Of a stretch of 64,000 bases of DNA, positions 1 to 7,788 are shown piece after piece. The position numbers were made by a program, and so were the translations under genes. Numbering within the stretch: position 1 is the first letter of the stretch; each line of letters begins with the position of its first letter. The notes beneath the pieces were generated by a model. That model made no database searches and was not told where the DNA came from. It saw nothing but the letters and a program-made list of their open reading frames with translations. Source of the stretch: Lachnospiraceae bacterium (lineage in GTDB: Bacteria; Bacillota; Clostridia; Lachnospirales; Lachnospiraceae). Where the stretch lies: positions 1 through 64,000 of the forward strand of contig JAILIS010000025.1 of assembly GCA_024695145.1 (NCBI GenBank), read 5' to 3'.

Positions 1-177
1 ACCGGCTGGTCGGACGATATGGATTTTGTATTCGCTCATACCGACAGAGTATGCAACAGCTTAAAAAGAAAACAGAAACCTCATGATCCGAAAGCACCTT
101 ATGACGGATATGATGAACGAGATGACACTGAGGAAAAGGCAAGAAACATAAGGCTTGAGAAAGTGATTCCCGTATAA
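1..177 (+). CDS. C-terminal end of an unidentified protein (5' end outside window)
   Basis: Frame 1 is open from the first base to a TAA at 175-177 and encodes 58 residues. The piece starts TGWSDDMDFVF and ends in a very charged tail rich in Lys, Asp and Glu that finishes RLEKVIPV. I do not recognise the family. The 71 bases after the stop hold nothing I can identify beyond a purine-rich stretch ahead of the ATG at 249. The open frame touching the window edge and its protein-like composition are the only support for this being a real gene end. Confidence 0.4.
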   Translation, partial: TGWSDDMDFVFAHTDRVCNSLKRKQKPHDPKAPYDGYDERDDTEEKARNIRLEKVIPV

Positions 178-248
178 GACGGGATAATCATGATGAGGCG
201 CATATCTCAGGTCGACATGAAAACGGATTACAAAAAAGGGATACATTT

Positions 249-605
249 ATGAAACAGCAATCAATGGAAAAGGATGTAAAAAAAATACGGCACGTTACAC
301 AGCCAAACTCCGGGAAATGTATGCCTCTCCACAGTTTAAAGCCCAAAACGTCTATCCCACGATGGATGTGACATCCATCTACGCCGTGATTGCCATGTGC
401 CTTGAACTGCGTTCCATGGCTTTTCCAATGACGAGATCATGGCTTTTACCGATGCTGCTTTCAAAAAACGCAGGGCATTCTTTGACGGGCTTATCAGGCT
501 TATCAACCTGCTTCCAAACAGCTTTCGGATCGCGAAAAAGTGGAATATCAAAGACCATGCCAAGCGGTTGGATAAGTATAAGATCCGTGTCGTTCTCGCT
601 TCTCA
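249..605 (+). pseudogene. Frameshifted, 3'-truncated gene, possibly ATC hydrolase family
   Basis: An ATG at 249 follows AAAAAAGGGA and opens MKQQSMEKDVKK. The protein-like reading then moves to frame 2 (NTARYTAKLREMYASP, then YAVIAMCLELRS) and to frame 1 (HGFSNDEIMAFTDAAFKKRR, then IAKKWNIKDHAKRLDKY). Each jump is explained by one missing base in a homopolymer: an A in the run of eight at 278-285 and a C near 414. The joined reading resembles the N-terminal half of proteins annotated as L-2-amino-thiazoline-4-carboxylic acid hydrolase; this is recognition from memory and tentative. The C-terminal half, with the expected catalytic Cys, is absent: sequence changes near 590-605, where the opposing PIG-L gene begins. 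Confidence 0.5.
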
Positions 606-1144
606 TCGATCAGATGCGAGATATCCGCATAGTGAGTAGGCATGTAAAAAGAAAAGGATATCTCATAAAAGTAACATTCGGGATAGGCTTTCTGTTTCAT
701 GATGGTCCTGCAACATATCACGGAAGCGACCCGATGATCCGGGTGAGCGCTCTCGTTCCATGGGAGGAAAACCTTTGTGTATTGCGTGAAGTCAATAGAA
801 TCCGCCGCCTCATGGTGTTTGGGAAGTGTTGTGTCCTCGTATCCAAGCCAGTATACATTTCGAGGTTTTACATATGACATCTCCTCATCAAACTGTTCCT
901 TGCGTATCCGTGCCTCTTCCTCAACAGTCTTTTCCTTGTTGCCGTGACTGCCATCAGTAAGCACGTATACATCCGTTCTTTCCGGCGCTGTAAGCAGAAC
1001 AAAAGATGCTCCAAGGCACTCATCGTCAGGATGGGGCGCTATCACTGCAATTACATCATCATGGCTGATCTTTATTTCTTTTATCGTTTTATTATCTCGC
1101 ATTTTATCGTATTTAATCTGCAATATCCTTGATGTCCGTCCCAT
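548..1144 (-). CDS. PIG-L family deacetylase, probably C-terminally truncated
   Basis: The protein belongs to the PIG-L/LmbE zinc-dependent deacetylase family, which removes N-acetyl groups from GlcNAc-type sugars. The two zinc motifs are visible: APHPDDE after the first beta strand and ESAHPDHR in the second half. The ATG at 1144 and the one at 1102 (MRDNKTIKEIKIS) are both possible; neither has a convincing ribosome binding site, and the domain begins just after 1102. The family usually runs to about 220-230 residues. Here the sequence fits the family up to HLIDEKRE and then ends in an unlikely tail, RHGSYTYPTAWHGL, read antisense through the neighbouring pseudogene. I infer loss of the natural C-terminus. 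Activity may survive, as both metal motifs are present. Confidence 0.75.
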   Translation of the reverse strand: MGRTSRILQIKYDKMRDNKTIKEIKISHDDVIAVIAPHPDDECLGASFVLLTAPERTDVYVLTDGSHGNKEKTVEEEARIRKEQFDEEMSYVKPRNVYWLGYEDTTLPKHHEAADSIDFTQYTKVFLPWNESAHPDHRVASVICCRTIMKQKAYPECYFYEISFSFYMPTHYADISHLIDEKRERHGSYTYPTAWHGL

Positions 1145-1268
1145 GCCGGATCATGCCAAACATCTCTTATATTTTTTGCCAACCATATAAATCATGAAGT
1201 AAAATACCATAGAACAAGCCATAAAGCAATAAGTCATCCTTACGAGTGGGGATTTACGGGGAGTCTCT

Positions 1269-1654
1269 ATGAATAAGCAGGAATGCAAGTTTGCGGAGTG
1301 TTATGATAAAATAAAAATATGGGAAATATGGGAAAGCAAAATAGAATTAAACGCGTTTATAAAGGCGTATTTCTCCGGCGAAAGGATTTTACCCTTGGAG
1401 ATCTGCTTGACATCTACTATGGAAAAAAGACTTACGCCCAATATGACAGATCATCGCTTCAATGGAACAAATTCGTAAAAGATTTCTGTATGGATGAGGC
1501 AACAAAGATATACAGCGATCGCTTAAAGGCAGCGGCCGCTCTTTGGAGGATCGTCAGAGAGTCGGATATGAAGAAGGAATACTCACATGAGCTGTTTGAA
1601 CAATACAAAGCGAACAATATGATATACTTAAGGAATGGGAATACTGATCAGTGA
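1269..1654 (+). pseudogene. Small unknown protein split by a one-base frameshift
   Basis: The ATG at 1269 follows GGGGAG and opens MNKQECKFAECYDKIKIWEI, continuing to FIKAYFSGE at 1382. The protein-like reading then continues in another frame as KDFTLGDLLDIYYGKK, WNKFVKDFCMDEATKIYSDR and ends at 1654. Adding one A to the AAA at 1381-1383 restores GGC GAA AAG GAT TTT and one continuous protein of about 128 residues. Without it, translation from 1269 stops at 1478. The restored protein is soluble, charged and likely helical; I do not know its function. The next small gene overlaps its end by 20 bases, suggesting a two-gene unit. A sequencing error in the homopolymer is an equally good explanation. 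Confidence 0.55.
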
Positions 1655-1823
1655 AACGACAAAAGAAGAACGGGAGCGTATAGTGGCCGACTCCTTGGGA
1701 AACATTGACGGCGCTTGCGATGGCTGTGCGGCAGGTCTGGCCGAAATGTATAACGACTATATTGAGGGTAGGAGAGAACTGCGTGAGATCAACATGGAGT
1801 TTAGGGCTGACAGAAGCGGTTGA
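1635..1823 (+). CDS. Small conserved-looking protein of unknown function
   Basis: This encodes 62 residues starting MGILISETTKEERERIV with an internal DGACDGCAAGL segment containing two Cys. The start ATG at 1635 lies in the end of the previous gene and is preceded by TTAAGGA. The two Cys in a Gly/Ala-rich context could bind a metal, but this is only a suggestion. The protein is acidic and helical with no signal or membrane segment. It precedes mazG by 27 bases and may be cotranscribed with it. I recognise the general type from small clostridial proteins but know no function. Confidence 0.6.
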   Translation: MGILISETTKEERERIVADSLGNIDGACDGCAAGLAEMYNDYIEGRRELREINMEFRADRSG

Positions 1824-1850
1824 TTTTCACAAAGGAAGTGTGAGTAAATA

Positions 1851-2321
1851 ATGGCTGAAACAGATCGTTTATATGACATTGTAAAGAGACTTCGGTCGGA
1901 AGACGGATGCCCCTGGGACAGACAGCAGACACATGAGAGTCTTAAACCGGAATGTATAGAGGAAGCGGCTGAGGTGATAAGCGGTATCAACATACTTGAT
2001 GCTACCGGGGATGCGGATAATCTCAAAGAGGAACTCGGAGATCTGCTGTTACAGGTTATGTTTCATTCCGTGATCGCCGAGGAAGAGGGATTATTCACAT
2101 TTGATGATGTGGCCGAAACTGTTTCCGAGAAGATGATAAGAAGGCATCCGCATGTGTTCTCCGGGGTCACATATTCATCAAAGGAAGAGCAGCACACCGC
2201 CTGGGAAGAGATAAAAAAGGCGGAAAAGGAAGGAAAGGAATGGCATGAGGATTACCTGAAGGATGCGTTTGTTGAGTCGAAGGCTCTTATAGACAAAGCC
2301 AGAGAACGGAAGGGATACTGA
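1851..2321 (+). CDS. mazG: Nucleoside triphosphate pyrophosphohydrolase MazG
   Basis: MazG hydrolyses (d)NTPs to monophosphate and pyrophosphate, removing non-canonical nucleotides in the cytoplasm. The helical domain is clear: LRSEDGCPWDRQQTHESL (14-31), then the metal-binding EExxE at 37-41 and EExxD at 60-64, then RRHPHVFSG. It has a single MazG domain in 156 residues, whereas the E. coli protein has two in about 260. The start is supported by AAGGAAG eleven bases upstream. The thpR gene follows after three bases, so the two are probably translated together. Confidence 0.93.
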   Translation: MAETDRLYDIVKRLRSEDGCPWDRQQTHESLKPECIEEAAEVISGINILDATGDADNLKEELGDLLLQVMFHSVIAEEEGLFTFDDVAETVSEKMIRRHPHVFSGVTYSSKEEQHTAWEEIKKAEKEGKEWHEDYLKDAFVESKALIDKARERKGY

Positions 2322-2324
2322 AGA

Positions 2325-2816
2325 ATGCGTTTATTTGTTGCAATAGAGCTGTCCGATGATATGAAGAAGGCGGCGGTACAGATATTACATTCACTTAAGC
2401 AAAACGGTGTAAAAGGCAACTATACACCCGTGCAGAACATGCATGTAACACTTTGCTTTATCGGAGAGGCTGCAGACAGCAAGGCGGTTGAGGAAGCATT
2501 ATCAACCGTAAACTATAAACCGTTCAAGCTCGGATTTACTGAACTTGGTAATTTCAACGATCTGTTACACATAGGGACCCGGGGAGGACAGGGAGTTAAC
2601 AATCTTGCCAATGATATCAGAAAAGCTTTTGATGCAGCAGGGATAGATTATGACAGGAAGAAGTTCACTCCCCATATCACGCTGGTACGAAAGTCTTCGG
2701 GAAAGCCGGGAAAGATTGTGATCCCAAATGTTGACATGATGGTAAAACGTGTATCGCTTATGAGATCCGATCATGTTAAAGGAAAGATGGTATATACGGA
2801 AATCTATCACATATGA
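2325..2816 (+). CDS. thpR: RNA 2',3'-cyclic phosphodiesterase (2H family)
   Basis: ThpR (LigT) opens 2',3'-cyclic phosphate ends of RNA. The two catalytic HxTL motifs of the 2H phosphoesterase superfamily are visible as HVTL at residues 40-43 and HITL at 117-120, and the N-terminal MRLFVAIEL strand is typical. The length of 163 residues is slightly shorter than the usual 175-185. It starts three bases after mazG. Its TGA stop overlaps an ATG at 2813 that would have started the next, now degraded, gene, suggesting an older longer operon. Confidence 0.9.
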   Translation: MRLFVAIELSDDMKKAAVQILHSLKQNGVKGNYTPVQNMHVTLCFIGEAADSKAVEEALSTVNYKPFKLGFTELGNFNDLLHIGTRGGQGVNNLANDIRKAFDAAGIDYDRKKFTPHITLVRKSSGKPGKIVIPNVDMMVKRVSLMRSDHVKGKMVYTEIYHI

Positions 2817-3452
2817 TTATACGAAAAAGGCTTGAAAACATAAGGAACGTATGCTGGCAAATGTTGTAACGGATGCTTCCAATGTATATCTTGTGAAAGA
2901 CGGAACATTATTTCTGATGTTTGGGAGGAAAGATTTTGAGAAGATGACAAGCCGCCGGCCGGTATGAGTATGTTAAGGGGCTGAATGGTCTCGGATGAGG
3001 CTGATAACGGGATCCAGTTATGGTATCTGCCGTTTGAAAAAGGAGCCGAGACACCGGTGTTCAGGAAATGTGCCAAACATCCTCATATAGATGAGAAGGG
3101 CTATGTTCTTTACTATACAAATCAATGTCCGTTTAATGCAAAGTATGTACCGGTTTTGGAAGAAACCGCCGGGAAAAACGGCATACCATTTAAGGCGGTG
3201 AAGATTGAAAGCAGGGAAGATGCTCAGAATGCACCGACTCCGATCACGACATATCTGTCAGTGTACGGTGTGAACTCAAAGATACTTCCTGAAACAGACA
3301 GTAAGGAAGTGCTGAAGCGATATGCGTCTAACGGCCTCGGGAACGCTTTTTCGATATACTCACAGATTTTTGTTTACAAGGATAAATATACAGGTAAGGC
3401 GATCCTCAGTCCTGTTGATATTATCCGAAACCTTTACGGGAGGGGGTACTGA
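2813..3452 (+). pseudogene. Degraded YoaP-type N-acetyltransferase; C-terminal domain still open
   Basis: The intact reading frame 2985-3452 encodes the C-terminal part of YoaP-like GNAT proteins, with HIDEKGYVLYYTNQCPFNAK and NAPTPITTYLSVYG. The part before it is broken. An ATG at 2813 overlapping the thpR stop opens MIIRKRLENIRNV and soon stops; readable pieces then appear in other frames, including YEYVKGLNGL just before 2985. One extra G near 2991-2992 would explain the last break (GLDEADNGIQLW). Only about 55 codons separate thpR from the open part, so most of the roughly 150-residue acetyltransferase domain is missing. A short protein may still be made from 2985, but acetyltransferase activity is unlikely. 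Confidence 0.65.
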
Positions 3453-3453
3453 T

Positions 3454-4539
3454 TTGAGAAAGACATACCTGGACAATATAAAGTGGATCACGGTAGTCAG
3501 CGTAGTGGTCTACCACGTGATCTTTATGTTTAACGGCGTGAGCCCTAACGGTGTGATAGGGCCTTTTTCTGATCACCAGCCTCAGGATGTGTATCAGTAC
3601 ATCGTGTACCCCTGGTTTATGTTTCTGCTGTTTGTTGTTTCCGGAATGTCGGCACGGTTTGAACTGGACTTAAAGGGAGAGGACGGGTTTGTAAAGAAAA
3701 GGACCATAAAGTATCTGGTCCCGTCTTCTATAGGACTTTTGGTTTTCTGGTGGATCCTTGGATATTACAACATGCTCATCAGCGGCGCCTTTGAATCCGT
3801 GAGCGGCCTCCCGAAACCGGTAATATTTCTGATCATGTGTGTCAGCGGAACCGGTCCGTTATGGTACATTCAGATGCTGTGGCTGTTCAGTGTCCTGCTC
3901 ATTCCGGTCAGGAAGATCGAAAAGGATAAGTTTTATGATCACGGGAAAAAGATGAATTTTGTCACACTGATCCTGTTTGTGTTTCTTGTATATGGCGCTG
4001 CACAGATCTTAAATACACCGACGATCGTTGTATACCGGTTCGGTATCTACGGCCTTGGATTCCTGGCAGGCTATTTTATATTTTCACATGATGAAGTGAT
4101 GGACAGACTGGAGAAGAACTATATAGTGTTTGCAGTACTTGCGGTTATTTCCTGCATCATCTTTGTTATTATGAACTGGGGCAGATCCTATGCCGATCAC
4201 GAAGTACTGGATACATTTTTCTGTAACGTATATGCGTGGTTTGGAACCCTCGGAGTTCTTTCGGTCATGAAAAAACGGGGCGGTTTTGAAAATGCTTTTT
4301 CAAAATGGATGTCCGGAAAATCATGGGGCATATACGTTTTTCATTATTTGCCGATCGCAGTCAGTGCGTGGTATTTAAGGAAAGATGTGCCGCAGATGCC
4401 GGCCGTGTTCATGTATCTTCTGGTGGCTGTTTCCGGATTTGCCGGAGCATTGATCCTGTACGAGATCATAAGGCGTATTCCGGTTATCAGATGGTGTGTG
4501 CTGGGAATTACGAACAAAGGAAGAACCGGTAACGGATGA
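3454..4539 (+). CDS. Acyltransferase 3 family membrane protein
   Basis: This 361-residue integral membrane protein begins with the signature of acyltransferase family 3 (OafA-like): RKTYLDNIKWITVVSVVVYH, with the His of the first helix thought to take part in acyl transfer. About ten hydrophobic segments follow. Members acetylate or succinylate surface sugars or lipids; the substrate cannot be told. I chose the TTG at 3454 because GGGAGGGGG lies 8 bases upstream and because it places the first helix at the N-terminus; upstream in-frame codons belong to the previous gene. It begins one base after the stop of the YoaP fragment. Confidence 0.82.
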   Translation: MRKTYLDNIKWITVVSVVVYHVIFMFNGVSPNGVIGPFSDHQPQDVYQYIVYPWFMFLLFVVSGMSARFELDLKGEDGFVKKRTIKYLVPSSIGLLVFWWILGYYNMLISGAFESVSGLPKPVIFLIMCVSGTGPLWYIQMLWLFSVLLIPVRKIEKDKFYDHGKKMNFVTLILFVFLVYGAAQILNTPTIVVYRFGIYGLGFLAGYFIFSHDEVMDRLEKNYIVFAVLAVISCIIFVIMNWGRSYADHEVLDTFFCNVYAWFGTLGVLSVMKKRGGFENAFSKWMSGKSWGIYVFHYLPIAVSAWYLRKDVPQMPAVFMYLLVAVSGFAGALILYEIIRRIPVIRWCVLGITNKGRTGNG

Positions 4540-4568
4540 TCATAAAGTAGTCTAAACATGGAACAGCA

Positions 4569-5156
4569 ATGAAAAACGGTATTTTAACAAGTGATCTGTC
4601 GGCGGCTGTCCTTGTGGGCCTGTCAACCCGGATGGGATCTGACAAAGCCCGCCTTGTGCTGAACGAGCAGACATTTATAGGACATCTCATACAAGAGCTT
4701 TCCATCTGCCGCGAGGTATTTATATCAACGACACTCGACACGGATTACTCGGAATACGGAGTGAAGGTTTTTGTTGATGAGAACAAAGGGATCGGTCCGC
4801 TTGAGGGTATCAGACGTTCTCTTGATAACGCCTTATGTGATAATGTGTTTATCTGTGCGGTAGATATGCCGTATGTAAGCGGCACTATGATAAAGTACCT
4901 GGCAGACTCAGTGCCTTCCGACTGTGATATATGTGTATTTCGTGATACGGAAAGGATACATCCTCTTTGCGGAATATATAACAGGAACGTACTGCCCGTT
5001 GTACAGGATGTGATCGAAGAGGGCAGATACCGGCTGAAAGAGCTGCTCTCACGCGTCCGGACGAAATATGTGGATATCGAAGCCGGCGGTTTTACGAAGG
5101 ATGCACTTATTAATATCAATACACTCGAAGAGTACCGGACTATAAGAGGACTGTGA
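4569..5156 (+). CDS. MobA-like nucleotidyltransferase with a shortened nucleotide loop
   Basis: The 195-residue protein matches the MobA/NTP_transf_3 fold, which attaches GMP to molybdopterin or joins other nucleotides to small substrates. The hallmark N-terminal loop is LVGLSTRMGSDKA; the family pattern is LAGGxSxRMGxDK, so one Gly of the GG pair is missing. Other family features are present: LEGIRRSL and the metal-binding Asp in CAVDMPYV. The nearer ATG at 4558 is out of frame and stops at once, so 4569 is the start, though I see no good ribosome binding site. No other molybdopterin gene lies in the window, so the substrate is uncertain. Confidence 0.72.
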   Translation: MKNGILTSDLSAAVLVGLSTRMGSDKARLVLNEQTFIGHLIQELSICREVFISTTLDTDYSEYGVKVFVDENKGIGPLEGIRRSLDNALCDNVFICAVDMPYVSGTMIKYLADSVPSDCDICVFRDTERIHPLCGIYNRNVLPVVQDVIEEGRYRLKELLSRVRTKYVDIEAGGFTKDALININTLEEYRTIRGL

Positions 5157-5162
5157 CAAGAG

Positions 5163-5861
5163 ATGATACGTGATGAGATAATACAGGAACTGTTCCGACT
5201 GCAGGACAGCAAATACCGTGATTTTCAATATAAACTCATACCTACGGCCGATGCGGACACGATCATAGGAGTCAGGACACCTGACCTCAGAAAGCTTGCC
5301 GCAGAGCTTGTAAAACGTGAAGATATCGATGATTTCCTTCACAGCCTTCCGCATGATCATTTTGACGAAAATCAGCTGCATGCATTCATCATTTCAAAAA
5401 TAAAAGATTATGACCGCTGCGTAAATGAGGTCACACGATTTCTGACGTATGTTGACAACTGGGCAACGTGCGATCAGATGTCTCCCAAAGTATTCAAAAA
5501 ACACAGACAGGAGCTTACCGTTAAGATCAGGGAATGGCTGGCTTCGGATATGACTTATACGATCAGGTTTGGGATCGGCATGCTGATGGAGCATTTCCTT
5601 GATGAGGATTTTGATGTGAAGTATGTACAGGCCGTTGCCGATATCCGCTCCGATGAGTATTACGTCAATATGATGATAGCCTGGTATTTTGCAACGGCAC
5701 TTGCAAAACAGTATGACACCGTACTGCCGTTCATGGAAGAGCACAGGCTGGATACGTGGACACACAACAAAGCCATCCAGAAGTCAGCAGAGAGTTACCG
5801 GATACCGGACGAACACAAGGAATATCTTAAGTGTCTCAGGATAAAAGCGAAGAAGAGATAA
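5163..5861 (+). CDS. DNA alkylation repair protein, AlkD-like HEAT-repeat glycosylase
   Basis: The 232-residue all-helical protein fits the AlkD family, which excises N3- and N7-alkylated purines. Recognisable parts are GVRTPDLRKLAAELVK, FDENQLHAFIISKIKDY, VDNWATCDQMSPKVF and WTHNKAIQKSAESYRI, the last matching the conserved C-terminal end. The WxxCD segment contains the Trp and Asp that are important in AlkD. The length is typical. It starts four bases after the MobA-like gene, and its stop lies 11 bases from the stop of the converging - strand operon, with no terminator visible between. Confidence 0.88.
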   Translation: MIRDEIIQELFRLQDSKYRDFQYKLIPTADADTIIGVRTPDLRKLAAELVKREDIDDFLHSLPHDHFDENQLHAFIISKIKDYDRCVNEVTRFLTYVDNWATCDQMSPKVFKKHRQELTVKIREWLASDMTYTIRFGIGMLMEHFLDEDFDVKYVQAVADIRSDEYYVNMMIAWYFATALAKQYDTVLPFMEEHRLDTWTHNKAIQKSAESYRIPDEHKEYLKCLRIKAKKR

Positions 5862-5872
5862 GAGACCTGTAC

Positions 5873-6541
5873 TTACATATTAAATCTTCGCCGGATCTCC
5901 CCGGCCACGGTGCGACCCTTGAATATCACGGCTCCCACAAACAGTATTACGCTGATCAGCATGCATATGATCCAGGTGGCGAGGGTGTTGTCACTTCGCA
6001 TGCGCATAACGAAATAGGCGAGTACACCGACCAGAAGATTCGTCAGAAGATAGACCATCGCATTTCCTTTTTTATCCAGCATCGCCAATACAAAATTGGC
6101 GATCATTGTACCGGTGATCACTATCGGAGCTATCCAGTCAAGAGTAAAGTCGAGCATGTTGAAATAGTATGCGGTCACAGACAGCAGTATCAGGATTATG
6201 AACACCATGAGCGTCATAGTTCTTGCGGAGCCGCTGCCTTTTCTGAACAGTCTCATTATAAGAAACTCAAAAGCGATCAGCCACATCGCGAGCAGAAGAC
6301 TCCACCTCACATCGGTAAAGCCGGGGATCCTTACGTCAAACAGAAAATCCACACCAAGTCCTGCTATCACTATTGTCCATATTATGAACAACTGAAGTTT
6401 ATAAAGGAAGGATTTGATCTTCTGAGTAGTGAGTTTAGGAAAATAAGGCCTTTCTCCTTCTCCCGACAGTTTGCTCTGGCAAAGGGGACATTTTTTCAGA
6501 TCCCCGCCGACTTCTATTCTGCAATACGGACATGTCTTCAT
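5873..6541 (-). CDS. Zinc-ribbon membrane protein (DUF6320-like)
   Basis: The 222-residue protein starts with a zinc ribbon, MKTCPYCRIEVGG then CPLCQSKL (CxxC...CxxC), followed by about six hydrophobic segments and a basic tail. It matches proteins I know as DUF6320, which occur beside condensation-like acyltransferases in Lachnospiraceae. The start at 6541 has a strong site (GGAGGTGATC) and overlaps the previous stop (TAATG), showing translational coupling; the open frame extends further upstream but those codons belong to that gene. The function is unknown. A role as membrane partner of the upstream acyltransferase is inference from coupling. Confidence 0.8.
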   Translation of the reverse strand: MKTCPYCRIEVGGDLKKCPLCQSKLSGEGERPYFPKLTTQKIKSFLYKLQLFIIWTIVIAGLGVDFLFDVRIPGFTDVRWSLLLAMWLIAFEFLIMRLFRKGSGSARTMTLMVFIILILLSVTAYYFNMLDFTLDWIAPIVITGTMIANFVLAMLDKKGNAMVYLLTNLLVGVLAYFVMRMRSDNTLATWIICMLISVILFVGAVIFKGRTVAGEIRRRFNM

Positions 6542-7788
6542 TATCCGATCACCTCCGAAGCATATACTCTGATATTGACATCCGAATGTGAAAATCGTCT
6601 GACAAGGTTTTTCACGACACCTGTATTGATATAAGGCGATGAAACGCCGAGAGACAGATCCCCGTTGTAGCTCGACATAGTTGAGAACAGATTCTCGCTG
6701 CTGCAAAAAGCACTGTAATTATCGATGAACGCTGCAAGCTTCTCCGGGGGCTTTTGAACTCCGAGGTTGGAGAAGACCATTGATACCTTTTTGTCAGCGA
6801 TCTTTTTTCCGTGACGGACTACAGGCTGTTTGATAAAAAGCGGTACGGCCCGCACCGGAGCAACATACTCCATAGTCTCAAAACTGTCCATCTTCTTTTT
6901 GATGTTTTCCTCGGTAAGCTGATTTTTAAGAGCCGTGTCAAATTCGCGGGAAAGGTCCTCGAGTGTTATATCCGTATCAAATACATGTGTAATATCCACG
7001 TTGTTGAAAAAGTTCCTGCTGGTATGTGAAGGATAGTAATTGCGCAGATTGACCGGAAGGGTGATCGTCACGGGAAGAGAGCGCTTTCTTGGCGGCATAT
7101 CATCTTTTATCGCAAGCATCCATGCTGCACCCAGATAACTTGTAAGCGATACTCCGATCTCTTTTGCGGCGGGAAGTATCTGATCGGTAGGCATATGTAT
7201 CTCGAAAAACTGGAGCTGGTCGTAGGGGAGTTTCAGCCCTCCGGGATGATAAGCTTTTCCTGACAGAGACACACTTGATAACCCGGGACTTCTGAAAAAC
7301 TGCTTGTAGCTGTCCTGACTCAGGTCGTCTGCAGATGCACCCGAATGGACGGTCACATCAGACAGTTCTCCCGGATGTGACAGCCTGAGATAATCGAGAA
7401 CTATTATATTGAGGAATTCAAGCGCGCCTGTCCCGTCGGCAAGAGCGTGGAACACATCGAGATTTATACGGTTACCGAAATATGTGACCGAAAAATGGAG
7501 CATGGCTTTTGCCGGAGTATATAATAGCGGACATATTCTGTCATGCTCTTCCGTGACCTGAGGTATTATATCGGTGTTCTCCAGATAGTGCCAGAAGATC
7601 CCTCGACGTATCCGCATCTGGAACTGCGGCCGGTCGGAAAGAGCCGACAGCACAGCCTCCTGCAGAAGGGACGCATCTATTTCTTCCTTGAGAGTACAAC
7701 TGACTCTCAGAGCTTTTGTGTCTCTTCCGGATACGGTTGCAAGAAAGACTTTTGCAACATTATCTAATCTGTACCAGTTATCTCCCAT
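6541..7788 (-). CDS. Condensation/alcohol acetyltransferase-like enzyme
   Basis: The 415-residue protein has the CoA-dependent acyltransferase fold. The catalytic HxxxDG motif is seen as FHALADGTGALEF around residue 115, and the N-terminus (WYRLDNVAKVFLATVS) is like alcohol acetyltransferases and stand-alone condensation domains. No carrier-protein or adenylation domain is attached, and no NRPS lies nearby. Its ATG at 7788 lies 24 bases inside the end of the upstream alpha/beta hydrolase, and its stop overlaps the next start, so three genes are coupled. It probably transfers an acyl group to an alcohol or amine in the cytoplasm or at the membrane; the substrate is unknown. Confidence 0.75.
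   Translation of the reverse strand: MGDNWYRLDNVAKVFLATVSGRDTKALRVSCTLKEEIDASLLQEAVLSALSDRPQFQMRIRRGIFWHYLENTDIIPQVTEEHDRICPLLYTPAKAMLHFSVTYFGNRINLDVFHALADGTGALEFLNIIVLDYLRLSHPGELSDVTVHSGASADDLSQDSYKQFFRSPGLSSVSLSGKAYHPGGLKLPYDQLQFFEIHMPTDQILPAAKEIGVSLTSYLGAAWMLAIKDDMPPRKRSLPVTITLPVNLRNYYPSHTSRNFFNNVDITHVFDTDITLEDLSREFDTALKNQLTEENIKKKMDSFETMEYVAPVRAVPLFIKQPVVRHGKKIADKKVSMVFSNLGVQKPPEKLAAFIDNYSAFCSSENLFSTMSSYNGDLSLGVSSPYINTGVVKNLVRRFSHSDVNIRVYASEVIG

Noticed and set aside
317..877. 186-codon + strand frame as a complete gene
   Set aside because: Only its first part is protein-like; after about 415 the real reading is in another frame, and from about 600 it is antisense to the PIG-L gene.
5831..6634. 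267-codon open frame on the + strand
   Set aside because: It lies antisense to the zinc-ribbon membrane protein, is rich in His and Tyr, has no ribosome binding site, and the - strand protein has clear motifs.
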